A DNA stretch of 64,000 bases from Acidobacteriota bacterium (GTDB lineage Bacteria > Acidobacteriota > Blastocatellia > RBC074): the NCBI GenBank assembly GCA_018268995.1, contig JAFDVL010000038.1:124001-188000 (forward strand), written 5' to 3'. Made by a program: the position numbers and the translations under genes. Below are positions 9,498-17,727 of the stretch, in pieces. Position 1 is the first letter of the stretch. The number at the start of each line of letters is the position of its first letter. Below the pieces are notes generated by a model that was not told the origin of the DNA, did not search any database, and was given only the letters and a program-made list of their open reading frames with translations.

Positions 9498-9913
9498 CTC
9501 TTCTTACTACTATGTCAGATTGCCAAATTATGTCCCACGCAAATACCGTTTTTTGTCACTTTCGCCTTGTATTTTCACATCCCACATAGTCTTCAGTAAC
9601 AAAATAAGTCCATCGTAAAAATCTTTCTGGCTGATAACTCTGGTTATTTTCTATCGGTTACAAAATGATGGGGGACTGTCACAAAGAAATGCTGATTACA
9701 TTTGATCTTTGTTGGCACACGGCTTGTTTTGTTTCCAGGTGTGTGTGAGTTTGAATAAATATATTCCCCTGTCGGCACCCTCAAATTGGCGGTGCCGACA
9801 ATTTCAAACCAAAGTTCTTTCGGAATACCAGATTTTTGATTTCGGACGATCAAACTTCCGCGACCTAAAAGCACTGTGCTCTTAGTGCCGCTAGAGTTTT
9901 TTCTCGTCTGTAG

Positions 9914-9946
9914 CGGCGTCATTGAAACGGGGCATCAATGACGCCG
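9914..9946. repeat. Perfect 12-bp inverted repeat in the long leader region
   Basis: CGGCGTCATTGA (9914-9925) and TCAATGACGCCG (9935-9946) form a 12-bp stem with a 9-nt loop. The sequence after it (TCTTAATTT) is T-rich on the plus strand, so it could end a leftward-originating transcript. The surrounding 9498-10055 stretch has no convincing gene. A 92-codon minus-strand ORF at 9644-9922 has no recognisable domain. Confidence 0.5.
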
Positions 9947-10055
9947 TCTTAATTTCTGTTAGAAAAAACACGCGGGGCGGACGCGCAATGTTAGTGTAAA
10001 AAAAGCTGTCTGTCACCTAATAACTACAACAATAACTACGAAATTTGCCCTGACG

Positions 10056-10143
10056 TTCCACCGACAAAGGCAACTCTGCCATAAGACAGAGACGCAAAAT
10101 TCAACATCTCCCAGTGAGATGGTTGGACTACCGAAGTGGAGAA
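10056..10143 (+). ncRNA. Cyclic di-GMP-I (GEMM) riboswitch aptamer
   Basis: The stretch has the GEMM layout. The closing stem P1 is TCCAC (10057-10061) with GTGGA (10136-10140). The conserved strand ACAAAGGCAA follows, then hairpin CTCTG (10074-10078) with CAGAG (10087-10091), then the signature GACGCAAA (10091-10098). The second hairpin is CAACATCTC (10102-10110) with GAGAT-G-GTTG (10116-10125). It ends with ACTACCGAAG before P1 closes. This is the order and sequence of the c-di-GMP-I class known from Vibrio and Geobacter (Rfam RF01051). It lies 247 nt before the ATG of the secreted YetA-like protein, so it probably controls that gene by c-di-GMP level. Whether it acts on transcription or translation is not clear. 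Confidence 0.85.
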
Positions 10144-10181
10144 AAACTACCGACAGCGCCGCCATTGACGGCGTTGCAGTA

Positions 10182-10205
10182 GCGTTGCCAGTTAAGGGCA
10201 GCGCA
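10182..10205 (+). promoter_or_regulatory. Possible expression-platform hairpin behind the riboswitch
   Basis: GCGTTGCC and GGGCAGCGC form an 8-bp stem with one G-U pair and a short loop, about 40 nt downstream of the aptamer. No T-run follows it. It may be part of an alternative pairing with the aptamer tail, but this cannot be decided by eye. Confidence 0.3.
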
Positions 10206-10389
10206 GCCGAAAAAGCGAAGCCTTCCAATCCCATCTGCTCAGTTCATCCTGTTGAATGAGCCAATGCCTGTTTCGTTTTCTGGGCCGCACTTCTCTTAAC
10301 GCCACCCCCTAATTCCTGCTTGGTACGACCTGTGCCCGCCTTTTCCTGTACCAATTGCCTTTGGTCTGTGGGACATAGCCGAACCAGCT

Positions 10390-13300
10390 ATGAACTACCG
10401 AAAAAACCGCGCGGTCTCTTTGAGACGACTTTGGCTCTTTGTCATTTGCATTCTTCCCTCATTCGCCTTTGGACAAGGGGCAGACCTCAAAGTCTCAATT
10501 CAAGTCCCTCAGGCAGCGCTGCCTGTCACTATCGGTGTGCCACTCAGCGAGGCAGTGGAAATTCGCAACACCACGAAACTTGCTTTGCTTGATCCCAGTG
10601 GCAACGCGGTTCCGATGCAAGTCCGTGTTTTGGCCCGATGGCAAGGACTAGCGAAAGACGAAACAAAAGCAATCAAGTGGCTTTTACTGGATTTCACTCC
10701 AAAAGTTTCGGGCAATTATACCTTGACGAACTCTGGGATTGTCGCGCCTGCTATTGCGCCGATCAGTGTGGCGCAGACCACCGAGAAAATCAGTCTGGCG
10801 TCATCCCGCCTCAAAATTGAGTTCACGCGCAACGGCACCTCCCTGATTCTCAGCTTTAAAATTGATAACGTTGAGCAATTGACCGCGCCCATGTCCGTGC
10901 AGGGATTATTCTCGCGCTCGGCTATCGTCGTGACGCAGCCAACGGCAGCAGACATCCTGACCGTGAATGAAACCAGCCTGTTGACGCCGGGGATGAAAAT
11001 GCGTTTTGAGCATTGCGCAACGCTGAAATGGCCCGTGGAAAAAGGCTGGACATCCGTCTGGAGCCAGGATCAGCAATTGCGCGGCAATCATCGCTATTTG
11101 CTGGACGAGGGCACGCCGCAACAGGAAGAACTACTCGTCACTGAGGCAGATTACGGAACGCTCAAACTCACCGCGCCGCTCAAATTCAACCATCCTGCCG
11201 GAGCTAAGCTGCGTGACCTGACAGTTGAGCAGGAAGTGGCGACAATCAAATCAATCAACGGACAGACCATCACCTTCACCGAACCACTTGCACAAAATCA
11301 CGTTGTCAACGACTGCCTGCGAGCAGACACAGTGTCTGCGGCAAACGCTTTTGCAAACGTAGGAAATACTGTCATCGAAGAAGCCAACGCCTTACGCGTA
11401 ATCATCAAACAAACTGGTCATTTCACCTTGCCAAAAACCGCAACCGAAACTGTTAGCACAGCTACGGTTGCCGCGCCAACACTGAATTTTACGCTGCGGT
11501 ATTACATATACGCCGACCAGCCTTTTGTGCGTGTACGATTGCGGCTGATGAATGAAGGCACATATGGATTTGGCGCAACACGCCTGCAACAGGGGCCATA
11601 CACGCAACACGTTCTGCTGCGAAGCTTGTCAGCCCTAGTTCCCACCATTGCGACAGGCAACAGCAAAGTTCGCGTGGCCGAAGCCGCAACGGCGTACCCG
11701 CAAGCCGCCGCACGGCAAAACACAGGACAACTGAACGCTGGCAATTTTGAAATCGCGGTTCCTGAATTCGCTGAAAACTATCCCAAAGGGCTGAATGCCG
11801 ATGCCAGCGGCCTGCGCTTTGATGTGCTGCCTGATCTGGGATGTGATTATCAGTTTGACGGGGCGCGAGCCAAAACAACGGATTTTTACCTGGGGCGCAA
11901 TACCAGCAATGCTGTTGCGCTGACGAATACGCTTCGTGCGAGCATTGATCCGGCATATCTTGCTCGCACGGGCGCGATTCGTCCGCTGCTGGTAGAAAAA
12001 CGCGATTGGAACAAGCAATTCCCGAATGATCCTGAACTGGCCGAAGCTGCGATCAGAACCGAACGACATCTTGCCGTCAGCTACGCGGTCGAAAACAGCG
12101 ATGCCAATTCGCACAATCCGGCGCAATCCATCTATGAGTATCGGCTGCGCGATGAGATGGGAGCGAACCTTGGCTGGCGCAATTTCGGCGATTTGGCCTG
12201 GGGGGCGGGCTATGCCAATGCCCATTACGATTTGCCCTTTATCCTGCTGCGTGAATATCTGCGCACTGGCGACGCGCGTGCGTTTCAGGTCGGTAGCGAA
12301 ATGGCACGGTATCGGTCTGATTGGGGGCACTACCACGCCAATGATTACTGGGATAACGAAGGCGCATACAATATGCGCGGCGTCGCCTTTTACGAAAAAG
12401 GCGATCACGGCTCTGATGTCCTGCCGTTGCTGACGCACAACTGGATCGAAGGCATGTGGCTTTACTGGGCTTTGACTGGCGATGAGGCAGTGCATGAATC
12501 TGCGGTCGAAGGCAGCGAAGCTCTTTCCCGCTTCCTCAAATTTGACTTCACAGCGGACAACGCCCTGAAGTGGAATGAATCGCGCTGGCTCGGCTGGCCT
12601 GCGTTGGGATTAATGGCGGCGTGGCGTTACACAGGCGAAGCGCGTTACCTGGACGCAGGACGCAAGGCCGTGTATTTGCTGATGCAGGCCGAAGAAAAAG
12701 CAGGCAAAAAAGGCTGGTTTATCCCGGAAACATCCGGCATCGGCCCAATCACGCAGCCCTTTATGTGGGCTGGATATTGTCAACTGGGCATCATCGAATA
12801 CTGGCGCGAAACCAATGACATGCGGGTCGCCGATTTCATTGTGCGCGTCGCCGATTGGCTGCTGGGGAATACAGGATCGCAACCCGTTTTACGCGGCGGC
12901 AAAAAGCTATCGGATGGCACGTATCAACCCTTTGGCGCAGCTTTGGCATGGGCACCTGAAAGCCAGCTTGAAGCACCCGTCAATGAATTAGCGATGCTGA
13001 ATTTGCCTGTGCTCGTCACCGCAGCACGCATCACGCATCGCGCCGATTTTCGCGCTACGGCAAGACAGCTCTTCCGCGATGTTGCGTTTTATCGTGACAT
13101 CAATGACGGACAAGCGGTTGCTCCGTCGTATCGCGCACTCATCAATTTTCGTGCGTTTCAATTCGGGGGCAACGCTCCGAAAGTGTATGGGCACACAGGT
13201 CTGACTCTGTCAGAATATTTGCCCGATTTGGTAGGCGCAGTGGTTACGCCACGGAACAACAAAGACAGTGCCAGCACATTGCTGGAAGATGCCTCAACGC

Positions 13301-14571
13301 AAATCGTGCAGGTAGGACAAACTCTGAAGGTCGCATTACGAAAGACCGACGAAAATGGCTTGCCCTTCCAACTCTCCGCGGCGAACCTGCCGGCGAATGC
13401 CAGCTTGGATGCGGCGTCGAATGAATTCACGTTTACCCCCACCACCGCACAAGCAGGGCAACTCTTCCAGGTTCGATTTACTGGCAGCACCACAAGTACT
13501 ACATTGAGTTCAAAACTCGACCTCCTTGTATTGGCAGACAGCCAGGCACCGCAGGTACATTTGCTTACCCCTACCAACAATCAACGCCTAACTATCGGGA
13601 AACCCGCCAAAATCGCCTGGGTAGCCGATATGCCAACGGCTGTCACGAAATATGAACTTCGTCTTTCGACTGATGGAGGCGCAACATATCCGACTGTGCT
13701 GGCGCAATTGCCGGGCAGCACAACAGCATTTGAGTGGACGGTGCCAGAGTCACTGGCAAGCAATCGCCACGTTCCGTTACGCCTGATGATTGCTTCTACC
13801 GATGCGCAAAATCGAACGAGCATAGATTTTACGACTGAGGACTTGGAACTTGCCGGGCAGTTGGCAGTGGTCTCTTCAGCGCACTATTTACCGACCATCG
13901 CTCCCGGATCACTGTGCAGCGCTTTCGGCACCAAACTGGCTGCACCACTACTTCAGTCTGAGCAGTCAGTCTCGCTTTTCCAAAACAACGGCACGACGGT
14001 TGAGATCGTAGATAGCGCGGGAGAATATCATCGCATCCCATTGTTTTTTGCCTCCAGCGTTGCGGATGGCAGCTACGATCAGGTGAATTTTTATCTACCT
14101 GAAGAAATCGCACTCGGCGAAGCGACGGTGATGATTACCTCAGCCAATGGTGAAGTTTCGCAAAGCGTGATTACCATCCAGCAGGTAGCGCCAGCCATCT
14201 TCACAACCAGTCAAAGCGGCAAGGGCGAAGCGGCGGTTGTTTCGACTCCTGATGGCGTGCAGTACAACTTTGGATTTGCCAAACAAGAGCCAAATCGAGA
14301 TGTCTATATTTCACTCTTCGGCACGGGCTGGCGTTTTGCAAGCCAACCATCTGGCGGCGTTACAAACGAGTTCACTGCCCCGACCAATGCGCTTTCTGTC
14401 GAAGTAAATAACCAGCCCGTCGAAGTCGTGTACGCGGGGCCACAGCCAGAGTATCTGGGGCTGGATCAAATCAATATTAAGCTGCCACGAAGATTAGCGC
14501 CGGGCGTGTATCCAATGGTTATCAAGATCGGCGGACAGATGAGCAATGAGGTTTTGTTACGAGTGGAATAA
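10390..14571 (+). CDS. Large secreted protein: YetA/PcRGLX-like (putative polysaccharide-lyase-like) region plus TIGR03437 C-terminal domain
   Basis: 1393 residues with a signal peptide (RRLWLFVICILPSFAFGQG). Residues about 30-300 look like the RIFT-barrel N-terminal domain of the PcRGLX/YetA family, which includes exo-rhamnogalacturonan lyases. A beta-rich middle follows, then an alpha/alpha-toroid-like part (about 600-950, with HYHANDYWDNEGAYN and THNWIEGMWLYW). An Ig-like segment lies around 970-1150. From about 1158 the TIGR03437 domain is clear (LPTIAPGSLCSAFG, LFGTGW, PGVYPMVIKIGG), a domain seen almost only in Acidobacteriota. Probable role: binding or cutting an uronic-acid-containing polysaccharide outside the cell. 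The enzyme activity is inferred from weak family resemblance. The upstream c-di-GMP riboswitch links it to the matrix/surface lifestyle. Confidence 0.7.
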   Translation: MNYRKNRAVSLRRLWLFVICILPSFAFGQGADLKVSIQVPQAALPVTIGVPLSEAVEIRNTTKLALLDPSGNAVPMQVRVLARWQGLAKDETKAIKWLLLDFTPKVSGNYTLTNSGIVAPAIAPISVAQTTEKISLASSRLKIEFTRNGTSLILSFKIDNVEQLTAPMSVQGLFSRSAIVVTQPTAADILTVNETSLLTPGMKMRFEHCATLKWPVEKGWTSVWSQDQQLRGNHRYLLDEGTPQQEELLVTEADYGTLKLTAPLKFNHPAGAKLRDLTVEQEVATIKSINGQTITFTEPLAQNHVVNDCLRADTVSAANAFANVGNTVIEEANALRVIIKQTGHFTLPKTATETVSTATVAAPTLNFTLRYYIYADQPFVRVRLRLMNEGTYGFGATRLQQGPYTQHVLLRSLSALVPTIATGNSKVRVAEAATAYPQAAARQNTGQLNAGNFEIAVPEFAENYPKGLNADASGLRFDVLPDLGCDYQFDGARAKTTDFYLGRNTSNAVALTNTLRASIDPAYLARTGAIRPLLVEKRDWNKQFPNDPELAEAAIRTERHLAVSYAVENSDANSHNPAQSIYEYRLRDEMGANLGWRNFGDLAWGAGYANAHYDLPFILLREYLRTGDARAFQVGSEMARYRSDWGHYHANDYWDNEGAYNMRGVAFYEKGDHGSDVLPLLTHNWIEGMWLYWALTGDEAVHESAVEGSEALSRFLKFDFTADNALKWNESRWLGWPALGLMAAWRYTGEARYLDAGRKAVYLLMQAEEKAGKKGWFIPETSGIGPITQPFMWAGYCQLGIIEYWRETNDMRVADFIVRVADWLLGNTGSQPVLRGGKKLSDGTYQPFGAALAWAPESQLEAPVNELAMLNLPVLVTAARITHRADFRATARQLFRDVAFYRDINDGQAVAPSYRALINFRAFQFGGNAPKVYGHTGLTLSEYLPDLVGAVVTPRNNKDSASTLLEDASTQIVQVGQTLKVALRKTDENGLPFQLSAANLPANASLDAASNEFTFTPTTAQAGQLFQVRFTGSTTSTTLSSKLDLLVLADSQAPQVHLLTPTNNQRLTIGKPAKIAWVADMPTAVTKYELRLSTDGGATYPTVLAQLPGSTTAFEWTVPESLASNRHVPLRLMIASTDAQNRTSIDFTTEDLELAGQLAVVSSAHYLPTIAPGSLCSAFGTKLAAPLLQSEQSVSLFQNNGTTVEIVDSAGEYHRIPLFFASSVADGSYDQVNFYLPEEIALGEATVMITSANGEVSQSVITIQQVAPAIFTTSQSGKGEAAVVSTPDGVQYNFGFAKQEPNRDVYISLFGTGWRFASQPSGGVTNEFTAPTNALSVEVNNQPVEVVYAGPQPEYLGLDQINIKLPRRLAPGVYPMVIKIGGQMSNEVLLRVE

Positions 14572-14577
14572 CGTGAA

Positions 14578-14895
14578 TTATTTATCTTTCAGTAGCACTT
14601 TGCTTTTCGGATATTTCATCCGCATGCCGCTTTTCTCGACGATCCAACTGCCATTCTGTTTGTCGTCTGCCACGACGACACCAAGAAAGCTGCTGGAAAC
14701 AGTCCCATACGCAAACTTGCCGATATTCGGGTCTTTGGTACTGGAAAATGGCTGATACCAGAACATCGCGACGACAACCGCCAAAATCACGGCAAAGATA
14801 AAATGCTTCAAAAGTTTGAAGAAGAATTTGAAGATGACCCAGCCAACAAACAGCAGGATAATGGCAGCACCAACGATGAAAAAGGCTGATTCCAT
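14578..14895 (-). CDS. Small two-helix membrane protein of unknown function
   Basis: 105 residues. Two closely spaced hydrophobic segments (FFIVGAAIILLFVGWVIFKFFF and HFIFAVILAVVVAMFWY) are followed by a short soluble tail rich in Val, Gly and Lys. No domain is recognised. It is convergent with the YetA-like gene, 6 nt from its stop, and lies downstream of mgtE on the same strand with a 26-nt gap, so it may share the mgtE transcript. No strong Shine-Dalgarno before ATG 14895. Confidence 0.6.
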   Translation of the reverse strand: MESAFFIVGAAIILLFVGWVIFKFFFKLLKHFIFAVILAVVVAMFWYQPFSSTKDPNIGKFAYGTVSSSFLGVVVADDKQNGSWIVEKSGMRMKYPKSKVLLKDK

Positions 14896-14921
14896 AGTGT
14901 TGAGGAGCGATTCGCGGATGG

Positions 14922-16274
14922 CTACGCTAAAAACTTTAAGAGCAGTGTGGCCAGGCCGAGGAAAGACATAAAGCCACCAATATCAGTACACGTCGTGACA
15001 AAAACCGTCGAAGCCAGAGCCGGGTCAGCTTTCAGTTTTTTGAGAACTAGAGGAATCGCAGTTCCAGCAATCCCGGCGATCAGCATATTATTGATCATCG
15101 CCAACGCGATAATGCCACCGATAATCGCCATTTTCGTATTCGCCCCATACCACAACCAAACCATAAAGGCAGCGACAATTCCTGTAGCCAAACCATTGGC
15201 AAGGGCAACTAATGCTTCCTTAAAAATCACGCGACGGCTGTTTTCCCAGGTCACTTCACCCAGTGCCAAACCACGCACAATCACTGCCAGCGTTTGCGTG
15301 GCGGCATTGCCGCCCATCCCGGCCACGATAGGCATGAGCGCGGCTAAAACGGTCACTCTGGCAATCGTCCCTTCAAACAAATGCACCACCGTCGAAGCCA
15401 AAATTGCTGTGGCCAAATTTACCAGCAACCACGGCAGGCGTAACTTCACCGAGCGAATAGGCGCGCTCAAGGCATTGTCATCCGAACTAACACCAGCCAA
15501 AGCATAAATGTCTTCGGTCGCTTCTTCGCGGATCACGTCCAGCACATCGTCTACAGTAACCACGCCAACCAGTTTGTTTTCAGAATCCACGACCGGCACG
15601 CCAAGCAAATTGTAACGCGCGACGATGCGGGCCACTTCTTCCTGATCGGTTTCTGTGCGAACGCTGATCACGTCCGTGCTCATGATTTTCTTGAGCGGCG
15701 TTGTAGGCGGCACCAGCAACAATTGCCGCAAGCTGACAACACCAACCAGATGGCTGCGGTCATCAACGATGTACAGATAGAAAACGAGTTCAATATCGCT
15801 GCTGGCCTTTTGAATAGCAGAAACGGCTTCGCCCACCGTCAGGTCTTCGGTCAACGCAAAGACGTCAGGCGTCATGATGCGGCCTGCCGTGTATTCGGCG
15901 AAACTCAGTAATTCCTGCACGTCAGTTGAGGCTTCGATTTTCATCAAATCCAGCAACCGTTCGCGCAATTCGTCCGAGAATTTTTCCAAGAATAATGCCG
16001 CATCGTCTGACGGCAATTCCTGCAACACCTGAGCAATATCTTCAGGCGAAAGCGTATCCAACAGCTCAATGCCTTCCTCAACGCCAAGCTCACTTAAACT
16101 ATTGGCGGCAAGTTCCCGGTCGTGCTGGGAAAGCGCGGCAAACACGGCATGCCGATCCAGTTCATTGAGGCCATGCAAGACCTGCGCGACATCTGCCGGG
16201 CGACCTTTATGCAGCACATTCATGGCACGCGTCGTCGCCCCCCGCCGAATCAGGCGGCGCACGGAATCAAGCAT
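14922..16274 (-). CDS. mgtE: Magnesium transporter MgtE
   Basis: 450 residues from ATG 16274, preferred over 16298 because AAAGGTC lies about 7 nt upstream and the length then matches the family. Domains in order: MgtE N superhelical domain (ALSQHDRELAANSLSELG, LQELPSDDAALFLEKF), two CBS domains (about 130-250, with VVSLRQLL and VPVVDSENKLVGVVTVDDVLDVI), and five C-terminal membrane helices carrying the pore signature (ALMPIVAGMGGNAATQTLAVIVRGLALGEV). MgtE is a Mg2+-gated Mg2+ channel; cytoplasmic Mg2+ bound between the N and CBS domains closes it. An intrinsic terminator lies just upstream of the start (16308-16350), which either separates it from the previous operon or could regulate it. 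Confidence 0.95.
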   Translation of the reverse strand: MLDSVRRLIRRGATTRAMNVLHKGRPADVAQVLHGLNELDRHAVFAALSQHDRELAANSLSELGVEEGIELLDTLSPEDIAQVLQELPSDDAALFLEKFSDELRERLLDLMKIEASTDVQELLSFAEYTAGRIMTPDVFALTEDLTVGEAVSAIQKASSDIELVFYLYIVDDRSHLVGVVSLRQLLLVPPTTPLKKIMSTDVISVRTETDQEEVARIVARYNLLGVPVVDSENKLVGVVTVDDVLDVIREEATEDIYALAGVSSDDNALSAPIRSVKLRLPWLLVNLATAILASTVVHLFEGTIARVTVLAALMPIVAGMGGNAATQTLAVIVRGLALGEVTWENSRRVIFKEALVALANGLATGIVAAFMVWLWYGANTKMAIIGGIIALAMINNMLIAGIAGTAIPLVLKKLKADPALASTVFVTTCTDIGGFMSFLGLATLLLKFLA

Positions 16275-16307
16275 CAATGTGACCTTTTGTGACTGCATAA
16301 ACAGGCA

Positions 16308-16350
16308 ATAAAAAAGGACGAAAGATTGAATTTACTTCTCTTTCGTCCTT
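16308..16350 (-). terminator. Intrinsic terminator before mgtE
   Basis: Read on the minus strand, AAGGACGAAAGA (16350-16339) pairs perfectly with TCTTTCGTCCTT (16325-16314) around a 13-nt loop and is followed by a TTTTTT tract. It ends the two-gene membrane operon whose last stop is at 16379. Because it sits only about 35 nt before the mgtE start, any mgtE promoter further upstream would have to read through it. Confidence 0.85.
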
Positions 16351-16378
16351 CGCGATTCTTAACGAATTGAATTACAAA

Positions 16379-16555
16379 TTATCTTGGCAAAAAGAAAAGC
16401 ACCCAGGCAATTCCATACCCAATTCCCACGAAGGACCCGAAAACCTTGAGACCATAGATAAGACGCTCTCGTGTGTCGTTATGTTCAGAAGAAAGCGCAG
16501 CAAAGGCAATACCGACCAGCGCACTAAAAACAACCAGCGCAGTGAAATGTGTCAT
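16379..16555 (-). CDS. 58-residue two-helix membrane protein, translationally coupled to upstream gene
   Basis: 58 residues, short enough to be missed by most gene callers: starts MTHFTALVVFSALVGIAFAA, then a charged loop (SSEHNDTRERL), then a second helix (VFGSFVGIGYGIAWVLFFLP). Its ATG overlaps the stop of the preceding gene in an ATGA arrangement (16552-16555), a mark of translational coupling, and a perfect terminator follows. Both support a real gene. No family is recognised; it probably acts in the membrane with the TM2-like/DUF6677 partner. Confidence 0.7.
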   Translation of the reverse strand: MTHFTALVVFSALVGIAFAALSSEHNDTRERLIYGLKVFGSFVGIGYGIAWVLFFLPR

Positions 16556-16944
16556 TGCTTCCTCCCAATGGCGATGTCAAAAGCATCCATTGCCGCCAGA
16601 AAATTCAAGGCACCGGTGACAGCTAAAAACGTGTTGCCATATTCAAATGTCTGGATGGTGGCCTGCACTTCCAAGCCAAAGCCCGTCGCCAGGCAAAGAA
16701 AGTATGGAAGCCCTAGCCCCATATTCAGCAGGGTGAAAACATAGGTGAGTTTTTCATCCCCAACCGGCGTGAACAAATGCCCTTTCATCACCAATCCCAA
16801 TACAAACATCGCCGTCAGGCTGCCTGCCAATAATAATCCCCTGCCCCAACGTCCCAGCACGAAATGGCCGAGGCCAGGAAAGACCATCGCTGCCAAACAA
16901 GCCATCGCAGTGCGTGCCGGGGAGGAAGCAGGAATAGATGACAT
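16552..16944 (-). CDS. DUF6677/TM2-like small membrane protein
   Basis: 130 residues from ATG 16944 (AGAGAG upstream); a TTG at 16977 would add 11 residues. Four hydrophobic segments, the first with AMVFPGLGHFVLGRWGRGLLL, the 'PGxGHxxxGxxxRG' pattern of small TM2/DUF6677-type proteins common in Acidobacteriota. Function unknown. It is the first gene of a two-gene operon: its TGA overlaps the ATG of the 58-residue membrane protein. The family name is from memory of the pattern and should be confirmed by a profile search. Confidence 0.65.
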   Translation of the reverse strand: MSSIPASSPARTAMACLAAMVFPGLGHFVLGRWGRGLLLAGSLTAMFVLGLVMKGHLFTPVGDEKLTYVFTLLNMGLGLPYFLCLATGFGLEVQATIQTFEYGNTFLAVTGALNFLAAMDAFDIAIGRKQ

Positions 16945-17075
16945 CACTTTTTCTCTCTGCAAATTCTTTTCCGCCAATCTTTTTCAGGTACGACAAAATA
17001 AGCAGCCATTCTAGGAAGGGGGGAGAAGACTGTCAAGAAAGAGCTACGGCGAACGATGCGACGAGGGGTTTTATT

Positions 17076-17456
17076 TCATCCCCAGAGCTGCTGCGCCAAC
17101 AACCGTCCCAGCCAGACAGCCAGTAACCCGATGACCAATTGAGCCGCGATATTTCCTACGGCAGACACCGGAAGCCCGCCGCGAAACAAGTTAATTGTTT
17201 CATTGCCAAAGGAAGAAAACGTCGTGAATCCGCCCAGGATGCCAACGAAAATAAAGGAGCGCGTTTCAGGAGAGAAAATTTCGCGGGCTTCGCCTAGTTC
17301 CGACAAAGCCCCAATCACAAAACAGCCGATCACATTGACAGCCAGCGTCCCAAAAGGAAAAGTGCTATCACTGGCCTGCTGCACAAAATTGCTGCACAAC
17401 ACTCGCGCCACCGAGCCAAGAAAACCGCCCATTCCAACAAGAAAAATTTTGAGCAT
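17076..17456 (-). CDS. crcB: Fluoride-specific ion channel CrcB/FluC
   Basis: 126 residues with four membrane helices. Family marks are GFLGSVARVL at the N-terminus and GFTTFSSFGNET in the third segment, which contains the phenylalanine and polar-track residues of the dual-topology fluoride channel. It exports cytoplasmic F- and works as a homodimer. A TATAAT hexamer (17515-17520, minus strand) lies about 60 nt upstream. I looked for a fluoride riboswitch in the leader and did not find the conserved core. Confidence 0.93.
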   Translation of the reverse strand: MLKIFLVGMGGFLGSVARVLCSNFVQQASDSTFPFGTLAVNVIGCFVIGALSELGEAREIFSPETRSFIFVGILGGFTTFSSFGNETINLFRGGLPVSAVGNIAAQLVIGLLAVWLGRLLAQQLWG

Positions 17457-17617
17457 AATTTATGCAATCTCTGATGTTTTATCAGCAACTCCTGCCTTCA
17501 TCCTCGCCCATTTCATTATATTGAATAGCGAGCAGGAAAAAATCTCAATATGAGCGGAAAATAAAAGTAAATCGGAGGGGAAGTTTAATTCGGCAGTGGT
17601 GTAAGGTAAGAGATGAC

Positions 17618-17691
17618 GGCAGAAGCCCGACTGTGAAGGAGGGCGTATTACGCAATGCCTCTGCGCCCTCCTTCACAGTCGGGCTTCTGCC
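17618..17691. repeat. Perfect 28-bp inverted repeat
   Basis: Arms 17618-17645 and 17664-17691 are perfect reverse complements (GGCAGAAGCCCGACTGTG...) around an 18-nt loop. It lies in the 270-nt gap between gmhA's 3' end and crcB's 5' end, so it may end gmhA transcription, though there is no T-tract. The sequence is unrelated to the 290 and 5817 repeats. Confidence 0.92.
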
Positions 17692-17727
17692 ACCGCTGCG
17701 AGCCATCACCTTTAATTCAATGATAGG

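Noticed and set aside
9712..9727. Sigma-54-like element TTGGCACACGGCTTGT on the plus strand
   Set aside because: Close to TGGCAC-N5-TTGCW, but the -12 GC is GT and it lies about 340 nt before the riboswitch with no mapped transcript. Suggestive only.
9644..9922. 92-codon minus-strand ORF
   Set aside because: No recognisable domain, no convincing SD, its beginning runs into the 9914-9946 inverted repeat, and it lies in a region that otherwise looks like leader/intergenic DNA.
10013..10234. 73-codon minus-strand ORF
   Set aside because: It is antisense to the c-di-GMP aptamer, whose conserved structure explains the sequence.
16367..16744. 125-codon plus-strand ORF
   Set aside because: It is antisense to the two small membrane protein genes, which have an ATGA overlap and a terminator on the minus strand.
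17457..17600. Fluoride riboswitch upstream of crcB
   Set aside because: The minus-strand leader contains GGGCGAGGATG and TTGCTGAT but not the conserved pseudoknot core and CUGAUG strand in the right order.
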